In this document: in pieces, positions 25,524 to 33,433 of the stretch | Numbering within the stretch: the stretch's first letter is position 1 | Layout: every line of letters begins with the position of its first letter | Assembly (NCBI GenBank): GCA_002687175.1 | Contig: NYZP01000001.1 | Location: 74,734 to 138,733 of the forward strand | Length of the DNA stretch: 64,000 nucleotides | Reading direction: 5' to 3' | DNA from: Parcubacteria group bacterium | GTDB taxonomy: Bacteria > Patescibacteria > ABY1 > Buchananbacterales > UBA6539 | Notes under the pieces: generated by a model | What the model saw: the letters and a program-made list of their open reading frames with translations, nothing else | Told to the model about the DNA's origin: nothing | Databases searched by the model: none | Made by a program: the position numbers and the translations under genes

Positions 25524-25949
25524 ATGGCAAAAAAAGTTAAAACAGTTATAAAGTTACAAATTCCTGGCGGTCAAGCAAACCCCGCTCCACCAGTTGGCCC
25601 AGCTTTGGGACAGCATGGTTTGAATATTTCTGAATTTTGTCAAAAATTTAATGAGGCAACTAAAGACAAACAAGGTGAACTAACACCGATAGAAATTACT
25701 GTTTACGAAGATCGAACATATACTTTTATTACCAAGGCTCCCCCAGCAGCTGAACTTCTTAAAAAAGCTGCCAACATTAAAAAAGGGTCAGGAGAATCTT
25801 TAAAGAAAAAATCCGGAAAAGTGACCAAAGCACAAATTCAAGAAATTGCTGAAAAGAAAATGCCGGATCTAAATGCTAAAGACATTGAAGGTGCTATGAG
25901 AATTATTGAAGGCACTGCCAGACAAATGGGGCTGGAAGTAAAAAATTAA
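25524..25949 (+). CDS. rplK: Ribosomal protein L11
   Basis: 141 residues, canonical. N-terminal QIPGGQANPAPPVGPALGQH and the RNA-binding C-terminal domain with KSGKVTKAQIQEIAEKKMPD and MRIIEGTARQMGL. Part of the 50S GTPase centre. It sits between nusG and rplA as in most bacteria. No SD. Confidence 0.97.
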   Translation: MAKKVKTVIKLQIPGGQANPAPPVGPALGQHGLNISEFCQKFNEATKDKQGELTPIEITVYEDRTYTFITKAPPAAELLKKAANIKKGSGESLKKKSGKVTKAQIQEIAEKKMPDLNAKDIEGAMRIIEGTARQMGLEVKN

Positions 25950-25966
25950 TTAATAAATTTGCAGGA

Positions 25967-25999
25967 CCCCGTCCTGAAATCGTTTCAGGATCCCGGGGG
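25967..25999. repeat. Short palindromic repeat in the rplK-rplA gap
   Basis: CCCGTCCTGAAA and TTTCAGGATCCCGGG form an imperfect hairpin. A sequence with the same CCCCGTCCTGAA start and TTTCAGGATC part lies at 44580-44637, so this looks like a dispersed palindrome rather than a site specific to L1. Confidence 0.6.
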
Positions 26000-26020
26000 T
26001 TTGTACTGCGAAAGGAAATT

Positions 26021-26701
26021 ATGAAACGTTCTAAGAAATATCTAGAGGTCTCAAAAAAAATTGATAGCGACAAAGCTTATCCAATTGATAAAGCAATTAA
26101 ACTGGTTAAAGAAACCAATCTTTCAAAATTTGATGGTTCAGTTGAAACTCACATTAAACTGGGTATTGACCCTAAAAAAAGTGAGCAACAAGTTCGTGGA
26201 GCAATTACTTTACCAAACGGTACCGGTAAAACTAAAATTATTGCCGCTTTTGTCGCTCCCGACAAAGAAAAAGAAGCCAAAGAAGCCGGAGCAGATATTA
26301 TTGGCGGGGAAGATCTAATTGCTGACATTAAAAAATCTGGAAAAATTGAGTTTGAAGTAGCCTTAGCTTCACCAGACATGATGCCTAAACTGGCAGTGAT
26401 CGCTAAAATACTTGGACCAAGAGGTTTAATGCCATCCCCTAAGAATGAAACTATCACTACTAATATTAAAAAAACCATCAACGAATTAAAACAAGGTAAA
26501 ATAAACTTTAAGAATGATGATACCGCTAACATTCATCAAATCATCGGTAAAGTTTCATTTGATGAACAAAAATTAATTGAAAACTATAAAGCTTTTATGG
26601 AAGCCTTGACCAAAGCTAAGCCCTCTTCAGCTAAAGGTATTTACCTTAAAAATATCAGTATTTCCTCAACCATGGGTCCGGGCGTCAAAGTAGAAATTTA
26701 A
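26021..26701 (+). CDS. rplA: Ribosomal protein L1
   Basis: 226 residues with the L1 signature: VETHIKLGIDPKKSEQQVRG, LPNGTGK, MMPKLAVIAKILGPRGLMPS and the closing ISSTMGPGVKVEI. It binds 23S rRNA at the L1 stalk and often represses its own operon. AAAGGA six bases before the ATG is one of the few core-gene SDs. A strong terminator follows, closing the secE-rplA unit. Confidence 0.97.
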   Translation: MKRSKKYLEVSKKIDSDKAYPIDKAIKLVKETNLSKFDGSVETHIKLGIDPKKSEQQVRGAITLPNGTGKTKIIAAFVAPDKEKEAKEAGADIIGGEDLIADIKKSGKIEFEVALASPDMMPKLAVIAKILGPRGLMPSPKNETITTNIKKTINELKQGKINFKNDDTANIHQIIGKVSFDEQKLIENYKAFMEALTKAKPSSAKGIYLKNISISSTMGPGVKVEI

Positions 26702-26718
26702 ATTAAAGTAAATATATT

Positions 26719-26747
26719 TCCCCACCTTAATTGGTGGGGATTTTTTT
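26719..26747 (+). terminator. Intrinsic terminator after rplA
   Basis: Perfect 8-bp stem TCCCCACC/GGTGGGGA with a 6-base loop, then TTTTTTT. Confidence 0.93.
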
Positions 26748-26748
26748 A

Positions 26749-26784
26749 TAAAAAAAGTCACCATATTTTTAAATATTGATGACT
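26749..26784 (-). terminator. Intrinsic terminator after the 26799 gene
   Basis: Minus strand: AGTCA..ATATTT pairs with AAATAT..TGACT around a short loop, then TTTTTT. It abuts the rplA terminator from the other side. Confidence 0.7.
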
Positions 26785-26798
26785 TGATAGCTGACAAG

Positions 26799-26999
26799 CT
26801 ACAAACTTGATTTGCTACGAAATGGTAAACGATCTCCGCAAATAGAACAATATATTGCACCTGGTACATGAAGCCTACGATCACATTTATTACAAAGTGA
26901 TATTTTAATGGAAACTAAATCTTTTCCACATTGAGTACAATATCTATCAGCTGGATCATTGGTTTTATTTTCACAATCACAAAAAAAACATCCAAGCAT
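26799..26999 (-). CDS. Double zinc-ribbon miniprotein
   Basis: 66 residues with four knuckles, CDC..C-type FFCDCENK, YCTQCGKD, LCNKCDRR and YCSICGDR. These give two zinc ribbons, similar in plan to the 18198 product. The start has only a weak SD-like GGTGA, and TGATCA lies five bases before the ATG. It has a consensus promoter and its own terminator. Probably a nucleic-acid or protein-binding adaptor; no specific family recognised. Confidence 0.75.
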   Translation of the reverse strand: MLGCFFCDCENKTNDPADRYCTQCGKDLVSIKISLCNKCDRRLHVPGAIYCSICGDRLPFRSKSSL

Positions 27000-27051
27000 G
27001 ATTGATCACCATGTAAATGTTTGTCCGCTTAGGATCAAAGAGCAATACCTT

Positions 27052-27080
27052 ATGTTATTAATAAACTGTAATTTTGTCAA
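27052..27080 (-). promoter_or_regulatory. Sigma-70-type promoter of the 26799 gene
   Basis: Minus strand: TTGACA (27080-27075), 17-base spacer, TAACAT (27057-27052). It diverges from the dTMP-cluster promoter at 27104. Confidence 0.75.
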
Positions 27081-27103
27081 ATAACCAGCAAGTTTGCCCA
27101 AGT

Positions 27104-27133
27104 TTGCCAAAAACCCTTAAAATCTGTTAAAAT
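27104..27133 (+). promoter_or_regulatory. Promoter of the dTMP-supply cluster
   Basis: TTGCCA (27104-27109), 18-base spacer, TAAAAT (27128-27133). It predicts a start site near 27140 and a 170-base leader before the dCMP deaminase gene. Confidence 0.6.
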
Positions 27134-27140
27134 ATATGAG

Positions 27141-27312
27141 TTATTGGCGACGTAGAGCGAGTGAAATAAAAAGTCAAAGACTTTTTATTTCAGAGCCGAG
27201 GAGTCAAAAAGAGTACAATACTACACCTCAAGATTATAGAAGGTGTTAGTAAATGAACGGGGTTTACTAAGTAGCTTAATTCCCTTTATTAGTCCTAAAA
27301 ATTTCAAAAATT
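27141..27312 (+). promoter_or_regulatory. Structured 5' leader of the dTMP-supply cluster, candidate cis-regulatory RNA
   Basis: No reading frame. A perfect 13-bp hairpin (GAAATAAAAAGTC, AAA loop, GACTTTTTATTTC, at 27162-27190) is flanked by GGCGAC... and ...GCCGAGGAGTC, which may extend it. A second set of complementary pieces (ACACCTC..GAGGTGT-like, GGGTTTACTAAGTAGC) follows up to the start codon. I do not recognise a known riboswitch class; thymidylate and folate genes downstream make a folate or nucleotide sensor thinkable. Confidence 0.4.
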
Positions 27313-27849
27313 ATGGCTGAAGAAAGAAAACATTATCGTCCTTCCTGGGATGATTATTTTATGGCAATTGCCAAAATTATTGCCGCCCGCGGCACTTGCG
27401 ATCGACTTTATGCCGGCTCGGTTTTGGTTAAAGATAATCGAATTATTTCTACAGGTTACAACGGTTCACCTCCTTCATCACCTCATTGTGCTGACGTTGG
27501 TCATTTATTAGAAGAAGGGCACTGCGTTCGAACCATTCATGGTGAACATAATGCAATTTTACAAGCCGCAGTCCAAGGCAGTACCAGTACAGCTGGGTCG
27601 ACCATGTACAGTAAATATAATCCATGCATCCACTGTACCAAGTACGTAATTGCTGCTGGTATCAAAAGAGTTGTTATCGGAAAGATTTACCGAAATGCTA
27701 AAGCAGTTGACATGTTGAAAGAAGCTGGCATCCAAGTTGATGTTTACCAAGAAAACCAAGAGTGGAATGATGAATTAACTAAACTATTTTCCGAGGATAT
27801 TACCGACAGGACAAATGAAGGTGATGTAAATATGGAGGTTTCTAAATAA
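27313..27849 (+). CDS. Deoxycytidylate deaminase (ComEB-like)
   Basis: Converts dCMP to dUMP, the ThyA substrate. 178 residues of the zinc-dependent cytidine/deoxycytidylate deaminase fold. RPSWDDYFMAIAKIIAARGTC is at the start, the zinc/catalytic motif is HGEHNAI (most relatives have HAExNA), and the Cys pair is NPCIHC. A preceding HC...HC segment (SPHCADVGHLLEEGHC) matches the second zinc site of dCMP deaminases. The C-terminal 30 residues are acidic. Its stop overlaps the next start (TAATG). No SD. Confidence 0.93.
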   Translation: MAEERKHYRPSWDDYFMAIAKIIAARGTCDRLYAGSVLVKDNRIISTGYNGSPPSSPHCADVGHLLEEGHCVRTIHGEHNAILQAAVQGSTSTAGSTMYSKYNPCIHCTKYVIAAGIKRVVIGKIYRNAKAVDMLKEAGIQVDVYQENQEWNDELTKLFSEDITDRTNEGDVNMEVSK

Positions 27850-28412
27850 TGGGAAAAGTTATTTTAGGCTTAGTTGGTGAATTAGCCGCCGGTAAAGGAA
27901 CAATTGTTGATTATCTTAAAAAGAAACATCAGGCTGTTTCTTTTCGTTATTCCGATCCGTTAAGAGAAACCCTTGAGTTGTATGATGTTGAAATAACCAG
28001 AGATAATATGCAATCATTATCCACTTTTTTAAGACAAAACTATAGCGAAAGCATTTTAGCAGATTCAATTTTAAAAAAGATAAAAAGTTCTGACCATCAT
28101 CTTATTGTTATTGATGGCGTGCGTCGGTTCACTGATTTTGAAAATCTGACCAAACTGCCTAACTTTCATTTAGTTTACGTTACGGCTGAACCAAAAACTC
28201 GTTACGATCGGTATATTAAAAGAGATGAAAATGTTGGTGATAACACCTTTAGTTTTGAGGACTTTTCGGAAAAAGAAAAAGCCGAGGCTGACAAACAAGT
28301 GCCAGCAGTCGGGAAAAAAGCCGATTTTAAAATTGACAACAATGGAGATTTTGAATCTTTACATCAACAGGTTGAGGATATATGGAAAAAAATAGATGAA
28401 GGTAAAAATTAA
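27849..28412 (+). CDS. P-loop kinase of the dephospho-CoA/NMP kinase fold
   Basis: 187 residues with Walker A GELAAGKGT and a VIDGVRRFTDFENL segment following the second core strand; the DPLRETLELY region resembles CoaE/AAA_18-type proteins. Its position between dCMP deaminase and dUTPase, overlapping both genes, suggests a nucleotide or deoxynucleotide kinase serving pyrimidine supply. The substrate is inference. Typical CoaE and adenylate kinase lid motifs are not obvious. Confidence 0.8.
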   Translation: MGKVILGLVGELAAGKGTIVDYLKKKHQAVSFRYSDPLRETLELYDVEITRDNMQSLSTFLRQNYSESILADSILKKIKSSDHHLIVIDGVRRFTDFENLTKLPNFHLVYVTAEPKTRYDRYIKRDENVGDNTFSFEDFSEKEKAEADKQVPAVGKKADFKIDNNGDFESLHQQVEDIWKKIDEGKN

Positions 28413-28818
28413 AAAATTAAATACTGAAGCAGTTATCCCCTCGTATGCTCATCCGGGAGATGTCGGGCTGGATCTCTATGCTTTAGACGATTATAGTTTA
28501 CAACCAGGAGAAAGAAAAATTTTTGATCTTGGTTTTGCTTTGGAGTTTGAAACTGGTTATGTGGCCTTTGTAAAAGATAAAAGTAGTTTACCAAAAAATG
28601 GTGGTGTTCATACTATGGCTGGAGTATATGATGCTGGTTACCGTGGTGAATACAATGTTAACCTGATTAACCTTGGCAATGAAATTTATCAAATTAATAA
28701 GGGAGATAAAATTGCTCAATTAGTTATTATGCCAGTTATCAAAGCAGATTTAGAAGAAACCGAAAATTTATCTAACACCAGTCGCGGTGAAGGTCGCTTT
28801 GGCTCAACCGGAAAGTAA
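28396..28818 (+). CDS. dut: dUTP diphosphatase
   Basis: Hydrolyses dUTP to dUMP. 140 residues containing the trimeric dUTPase motifs: HPGDVGLDLYA (motif 1), KDKSSLPKNGG (2), GVYDAGYRGEYNVNLIN (3), KGDKIAQLVI (4) and the C-terminal RGEGRFGSTGK (5). It overlaps the kinase gene by 17 bases. Together with dCMP deaminase it makes dUMP for ThyA. Confidence 0.95.
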   Translation: MKVKIKKLNTEAVIPSYAHPGDVGLDLYALDDYSLQPGERKIFDLGFALEFETGYVAFVKDKSSLPKNGGVHTMAGVYDAGYRGEYNVNLINLGNEIYQINKGDKIAQLVIMPVIKADLEETENLSNTSRGEGRFGSTGK

Positions 28819-28833
28819 ATATAAAATAAATAC

Positions 28834-31194
28834 ATGGAAGATAAAAATATAACAATTATTGCAGCTATTGCAATCATTATTTTTCTAATAATAATTGGCG
28901 CATTTTTTCTTTTTCACTACTTACCCAGATCTGGCCAACCACAAATTGAACCACTGGTTGAAGCCAACCAAAATCTTACTGGTGAAGTAGGAATAGCTCC
29001 TTCATTACCAACTTCTGACGACACCTTAACCGCTGAACAAATTACTGAATTATCACAATCTCGTTTAGAAAAAGAAAAACAGTTTATCTCTTCATTTTGG
29101 CAACTAATTAGTACTCCGTACACACCGGCAGTAGCTCCCTATCAATTATCATTAGATAACATAAAAGAAGAAGTGGTAAATTATCGTGACTTTTCACGAA
29201 GAATAGATTTGGACTCAGCTTTAACCAAGCTAACGGAAAATAATTTTGTGGTTATTGATAATCCTTTTGATCCTCAGGTTACTGATTGGCAAAGTAATTA
29301 TAAAAACTTAAAGGATGAAAATTTACCAATATTTATAAGTTCTGATTCAATTGTTGGTGTGTATCAAGATACTTTACAAATTATCTATAAAGAAATTGAG
29401 CAAGAAATATTTTATCCTTCACTCTGGGAATTGTTAGAAAAAATGTATAACAAAACGAAGAAAAGATATGAAGCTAAACGTTTACAATTTGGTATTGAAA
29501 CTGACACCCTGACCGAAGCCAACCGCCTTGAACTGGCATATTTAACAGTAGCTTTAAAACTTCTGCAACCAGAAGAAAGTCAAATTAAAGAATCGTTAAC
29601 CGCCGACAAAAAATTCTTTTCCAGTTTTGAAGGAAGCCTTTATAAAATTGATGTGCCTGAATATTTAGTTGACCAGGTTAATCAAGAAATCAGTTTGATT
29701 TCTGCCAAAAAGCAGAGCAGTAAATCACCAATTTTTTTGTACGATAACGATTATCAAGAATACAATATTCCCGCGCAGTACCAAACTTCTGAGATTTTAA
29801 AAAATTACTATTTAGCAATTACTTGGTTAAAAGAATCATTCTTTCCTCTCTGGTTTACCGCCGATGACTGTGCCGACTGTCTTTTAGACCAACAGGATCA
29901 TCGTATAAACTTTATTGCTTCATTGTTGCTGAGTAATGATCTGGCCAGTGATCAAAACTTAAAAAATAGCTGGGCAAATATTTATAAATCAATTTCTTTT
30001 TTCAAGGGACTAGAGTCAAATTTAACTTACTTAGATTATAATCAAGCAGCGATAAATGTGTTTGATGTAGACTTAAATTTTGATGATATTTTTGCAACAG
30101 ACCAGGAGACTACCAACCAAAATATTATCAATTTACAAAATGAAATAAATAATTTTGAATTTCCAGCTGTCCTCGGCGGCTCAAAAGAAAATAAAGAAAA
30201 AGTTGGTCTAAAACTGTTACGGGATTACCATTTACTGGAAACAAGTTTATTTGACTCGTTGACTGGTACGGAAATTGGTAATCACCGGACTGTTGGACCA
30301 AGAGAAGAACTACCTTTTACCGCTTGCAATAATCAAGGAGATATTAATCGATGTATCGTAACTGGCTTAGACCTCTTTAACCTGCTAGATAACCAAGCCG
30401 CCAGGCAAGTACTGACTGAGTCTCTGGATGACAACTATCCGTCTTACTTGTCGAGAATAAATAATTTTGTTGATCAGGTAATGAAATTTGATCAAAACAC
30501 TTGGCACGATAATTCCTATCTGGCGATGTTATCGGCTTTACAAAATCTCAATGACCAGGACCGTACTGCCTGGCCATCTTTTATGAACAGCGAGGCCTGG
30601 AGTAAAAAATCTTTAAGTACCGGTTTAGCTACCTGGTCACTGACTCATAGAGAAATTAATTTCGAAAAACAGGCATTTGAAGAAATTTTGGGTGATGGTT
30701 TTGGTAACTATTTCCCCTATGGTTATATTGAACCGCAAGTTGAGCTATACAATGAACTGCTGGCTAATGTTAACATGGTGATGAATGGATTTTTGAGTTT
30801 AGAAATAATTTCACCAATCGGTAAGCCATTTCAACGATTAGAAGCTTTAAAAAATATTTTAGAAAAGTCCAGTGCTATTGCTCAAAAAGAATTGGAAAAT
30901 CAAACCTTGGAAGCGACTGATTATGACTTCATTAATAGCTATGCCAGACAACTAAATATAATTTTTGGAGATATTAAAAAGGAAAACATTCAAAATTTTT
31001 ATTCTTTTGAGCATATCGTAGATAAAAATAATATCTTAATTGAAAAAATTAATGGCTTTGATTATATCGTAGTTATTTATCCTAATGAGCAAGGACGGTT
31101 ATTCTTGGCTATTGGTCCGGTTTTTAATTATGCCGAAACCAAATTCAAAAGGATAGAACCATCTTCAATTTGGCAGGAAGCATTTAAACTTTAA
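28834..31194 (+). CDS. DUF3160 family membrane-anchored protein
   Basis: 786 residues: an N-terminal TM anchor (about 8-28), then a large extracytoplasmic mostly helical region with the DUF3160 hallmarks (LPIFISSDSIVGVYQDTLQI near 165, LGGSKENKEK, DYHLLETSLFDSLTG). DUF3160 proteins occur in Patescibacteria and thermophiles; no activity is established. The gene is embedded in the dTMP cluster with gaps of 15 and 3 bases, so it is cotranscribed with nucleotide enzymes without an obvious functional link. Confidence 0.88.
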   Translation: MEDKNITIIAAIAIIIFLIIIGAFFLFHYLPRSGQPQIEPLVEANQNLTGEVGIAPSLPTSDDTLTAEQITELSQSRLEKEKQFISSFWQLISTPYTPAVAPYQLSLDNIKEEVVNYRDFSRRIDLDSALTKLTENNFVVIDNPFDPQVTDWQSNYKNLKDENLPIFISSDSIVGVYQDTLQIIYKEIEQEIFYPSLWELLEKMYNKTKKRYEAKRLQFGIETDTLTEANRLELAYLTVALKLLQPEESQIKESLTADKKFFSSFEGSLYKIDVPEYLVDQVNQEISLISAKKQSSKSPIFLYDNDYQEYNIPAQYQTSEILKNYYLAITWLKESFFPLWFTADDCADCLLDQQDHRINFIASLLLSNDLASDQNLKNSWANIYKSISFFKGLESNLTYLDYNQAAINVFDVDLNFDDIFATDQETTNQNIINLQNEINNFEFPAVLGGSKENKEKVGLKLLRDYHLLETSLFDSLTGTEIGNHRTVGPREELPFTACNNQGDINRCIVTGLDLFNLLDNQAARQVLTESLDDNYPSYLSRINNFVDQVMKFDQNTWHDNSYLAMLSALQNLNDQDRTAWPSFMNSEAWSKKSLSTGLATWSLTHREINFEKQAFEEILGDGFGNYFPYGYIEPQVELYNELLANVNMVMNGFLSLEIISPIGKPFQRLEALKNILEKSSAIAQKELENQTLEATDYDFINSYARQLNIIFGDIKKENIQNFYSFEHIVDKNNILIEKINGFDYIVVIYPNEQGRLFLAIGPVFNYAETKFKRIEPSSIWQEAFKL

Positions 31195-31197
31195 ATT

Positions 31198-32070
31198 ATG
31201 AAAGCTTATCTGGATATTGTACAAAAAGTTTTAGACGTTGGCATAAAAAAAATGCCTCGCCAAGGAATTGAAGCCTTGACCATGGCTGGCGCAATGTTTG
31301 AGCATGATATGTCTAAAGGATTTCCTCTTTTAACTACTAAAAAAGTTCCCTTAAGATTAGTGGCTAGTGAATTAGAATTTTTCATCAAAGGTATTACTGA
31401 TAAGCAGTGGTTACTGGATCGCAATAATCATATCTGGGATGAATGGGCCAATCCTAAAAAAGCTCCCTATGGACATGATGAGCAATCAAAAAAACGGATG
31501 CTAGAGGAACGTGACTTAGGAGCAATTTATGGTTTTCAATGGCGTCATTTTAATGCTCAATATGACAGCTACGACTCAGATTACACGGACAAAGGCGTTG
31601 ATCAACTCAAACGTGTTATTGAAATGCTTAAAAAAAATCCTGATGACCGCCGAATGATTGTGTCGGCCTGGAATCCAATTATGCTGGGTGAAATGGCATT
31701 ACCGCCATGTCATTATCTTTATCAAGTCACTGTCATTGATGGGAGGCTAAACTTAATGTGGAATCAACGCTCTGTTGATATAATGTTGGGCTTGCCATTT
31801 AATATCGCCAGTTATGCTCTACTGTTACACTTAATAGCCAAAGAAACTGGCTTTAAAGAAGGTAGATTAGTCGGCTTTCTTGGTGATGTTCATCTGTTTG
31901 TTAACCATGTTGAGGGGGCAAAAGAGCAATTATCTCGCGATTCAAATAAATATCCCCTACCAAAAATTGCCACGGAAGATTTTAAATCAATTTTTGACTG
32001 GAACTATGAACAAACAAAATTAATTGATTACGAAAGCTACCCCCGAATTAAATTTGATATAGCTGTATAA
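31198..32070 (+). CDS. thyA: Thymidylate synthase (ThyA type)
   Basis: Methylates dUMP to dTMP with methylenetetrahydrofolate. 290 residues. Catalytic Cys171 in MALPPCHYLYQ, folate/dUMP residues in DLGAIYGFQWRHF, RRMIVSAWNP, LNLMWNQRSVDIMLGLPFNIA and FLGDVHLFVNH. It is followed two bases later by a DHFR-like gene, the usual ThyA-FolA pairing that recycles dihydrofolate. Confidence 0.97.
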   Translation: MKAYLDIVQKVLDVGIKKMPRQGIEALTMAGAMFEHDMSKGFPLLTTKKVPLRLVASELEFFIKGITDKQWLLDRNNHIWDEWANPKKAPYGHDEQSKKRMLEERDLGAIYGFQWRHFNAQYDSYDSDYTDKGVDQLKRVIEMLKKNPDDRRMIVSAWNPIMLGEMALPPCHYLYQVTVIDGRLNLMWNQRSVDIMLGLPFNIASYALLLHLIAKETGFKEGRLVGFLGDVHLFVNHVEGAKEQLSRDSNKYPLPKIATEDFKSIFDWNYEQTKLIDYESYPRIKFDIAV

Positions 32071-32072
32071 CC

Positions 32073-32591
32073 ATGAAACTAATAATTATGATGGCAATGA
32101 CCGTTGACGGTATAATTGCTAAAAATAAATCACACAATGCTGACTGGACCTCCAAGGCTGATAAAAAAGCCTTTATTGCCGAAACCAAAAAACATGGTGC
32201 CATCATCATGGGAGACACTACTTTTGTTGCCATGGGTCAAAAATCTTTACCTGGTCGTTTAAATTTAATACTAAGCATGGAACCAGAAAAGTACCAGGAT
32301 AAAATAGTAGCTAACCAACTAGAATTTATTAAAGCCTCACCGGAAGATGTAGTAAAAAATTTAGCAGACCGTGGCTTTGAATCAGCTATTTTAGGTGGCG
32401 GTGCTAGAACTAATTCTTATTTTTTAAAAGCTGGCTTAGTTGACGAAATTTTGATTACAATAGAACCGAAAATATTTGGCGGCGGGCTAAACTTTACTGA
32501 AGGTGAAGAGTTTGATCTTGATTTAAAACTGTTGGAAGTTAATAAGCTAGGAGATGAGGCTCTACAACTAAGGTATAAAATTTTGAAATAA
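32073..32591 (+). CDS. Dihydrofolate reductase family protein
   Basis: 172 residues of the DHFR/RibD-C fold: MAMTVDGIIAKNKSHNADWT at the N terminus, the NADPH-binding AIIMGDTTFVAMGQKSLPGR, and AILGGGARTNSYFLKAGLVDEI followed by EPKIFGGGLNF. It resembles the RibD-like branch more than classical FolA. Its place directly behind thyA argues that it regenerates tetrahydrofolate. Confidence 0.88.
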   Translation: MKLIIMMAMTVDGIIAKNKSHNADWTSKADKKAFIAETKKHGAIIMGDTTFVAMGQKSLPGRLNLILSMEPEKYQDKIVANQLEFIKASPEDVVKNLADRGFESAILGGGARTNSYFLKAGLVDEILITIEPKIFGGGLNFTEGEEFDLDLKLLEVNKLGDEALQLRYKILK

Positions 32592-32618
32592 AAAAAGACG
32601 ACAGTCGTAACTATCGCC
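32590..32618 (-). terminator. Intrinsic terminator after the 32657 gene
   Basis: Minus strand: GGCGATAG pairs with CTGTCGTC (two G-U pairs) around a 6-base loop, then TTTTTTT. It ends the minus-strand membrane-protein pair against the end of the DHFR gene. Confidence 0.8.
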
Positions 32619-32656
32619 AAATGAACTGATATTGCCACCAAAAACTTTGTATTCAG

Positions 32657-32941
32657 TTAATGTTCGGTCATTTCTGCCGCGAACAAAACCAAAGCAAGTA
32701 TAGTGAAAATAATAAGGATGGCTGTTGAGAAAAAACTCCAGCCTAATGATAGAGCACCTTGCCATCGTAGAGCAAATGCCAACCACAACGATAGAACTCC
32801 AACGCATCCAATACAAGGTGTTGCGAGACCCAGGAAGCATAATAAATCACTCTCATCAACTTCATGCCCGCATTTGTATGCCCTGAAATAAAATAGTGCA
32901 TACATCGTCATCATCCCGATCAGAAAATATACAGTCAACAT
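32657..32941 (-). CDS. Small three-TM membrane protein, paralogue of the 32997 product
   Basis: 94 residues from the ATG that follows GGAGGAAA; an upstream in-frame extension would run into the neighbouring gene without an SD. Three hydrophobic segments (2-20, 37-58, 68-89). The pattern MYALFYFR...DLLCFLGLATPCIGCVGVLSLWL aligns with YFLYYMR...NLLLAWITPLIGVAGIIFVWV of the next gene, so the two are diverged tandem duplicates. An inverted repeat GTGAT-N8-ATCAC (32987-33004) lies about 45 bases upstream. Function unknown. Confidence 0.75.
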   Translation of the reverse strand: MLTVYFLIGMMTMYALFYFRAYKCGHEVDESDLLCFLGLATPCIGCVGVLSLWLAFALRWQGALSLGWSFFSTAILIIFTILALVLFAAEMTEH

Positions 32942-32996
32942 GACATTTCCTCCGTCTGGTTGAGGCACGTTAAGCAATCGACCAATGTGATCAATT

Positions 32997-33341
32997 TTAA
33001 TCACAAAACAGACATTCCGTCTTACGTTGATCTTCAACAGTAGCCTCCCTACTTCTGCTACCTGTATAATCAAGAAACAAAGCATTATTAACTACGAGCA
33101 GTTGAACAAAGACTTGCAAAATTATCGCAGGAACCATGGTCTGCTCAAATGAGACATCTGGCACCCAACCTTGAGTGTATGATACCCACACAAAAATGAT
33201 CCCAGCCACCCCAATTAATGGAGTAATCCAAGCCAATAACAAATTAACAATGTCATTGCTTATCTCTCCAGAATCATCCATCCGCATGTAATACAGAAAG
33301 TAGCACAGCACCATCAAGACAATAAATCCAAGTGTCGACAT
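32997..33341 (-). CDS. Small three-TM membrane protein
   Basis: 114 residues. The ATG is preceded by AAGGAGGTGATG, a near-perfect complement of the 16S 3' end, with seven bases between AGGAGG and the ATG. TM segments are about 3-20, 33-53 and 68-90; the tail is charged and ends CLFCD, a possible metal or disulfide pair. First gene of a two-gene unit with a consensus promoter. No family recognised. Confidence 0.75.
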   Translation of the reverse strand: MSTLGFIVLMVLCYFLYYMRMDDSGEISNDIVNLLLAWITPLIGVAGIIFVWVSYTQGWVPDVSFEQTMVPAIILQVFVQLLVVNNALFLDYTGSRSREATVEDQRKTECLFCD

Positions 33342-33396
33342 CACATCACCTCCTTCATGGATTGAGACACATGATTAGTTAACCTCCAATTATTAA

Positions 33397-33425
33397 ATAT
33401 TAAATCACTTATTTTTTAAAGTCAA
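33397..33425 (-). promoter_or_regulatory. Sigma-70-type promoter of the membrane-protein pair
   Basis: Minus strand: TTGACT (33425-33420), 17-base spacer, TAATAT (33402-33397). The -35 box lies nine bases upstream of the tmk start on the other strand. Confidence 0.8.
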
Positions 33426-33433
33426 CTTACTTT

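Noticed and set aside
25967..25999. L1 autoregulatory binding site before rplA
   Set aside because: The hairpin shares its sequence with an unrelated intergenic repeat at 44580-44637, so a dispersed palindrome is the simpler explanation.
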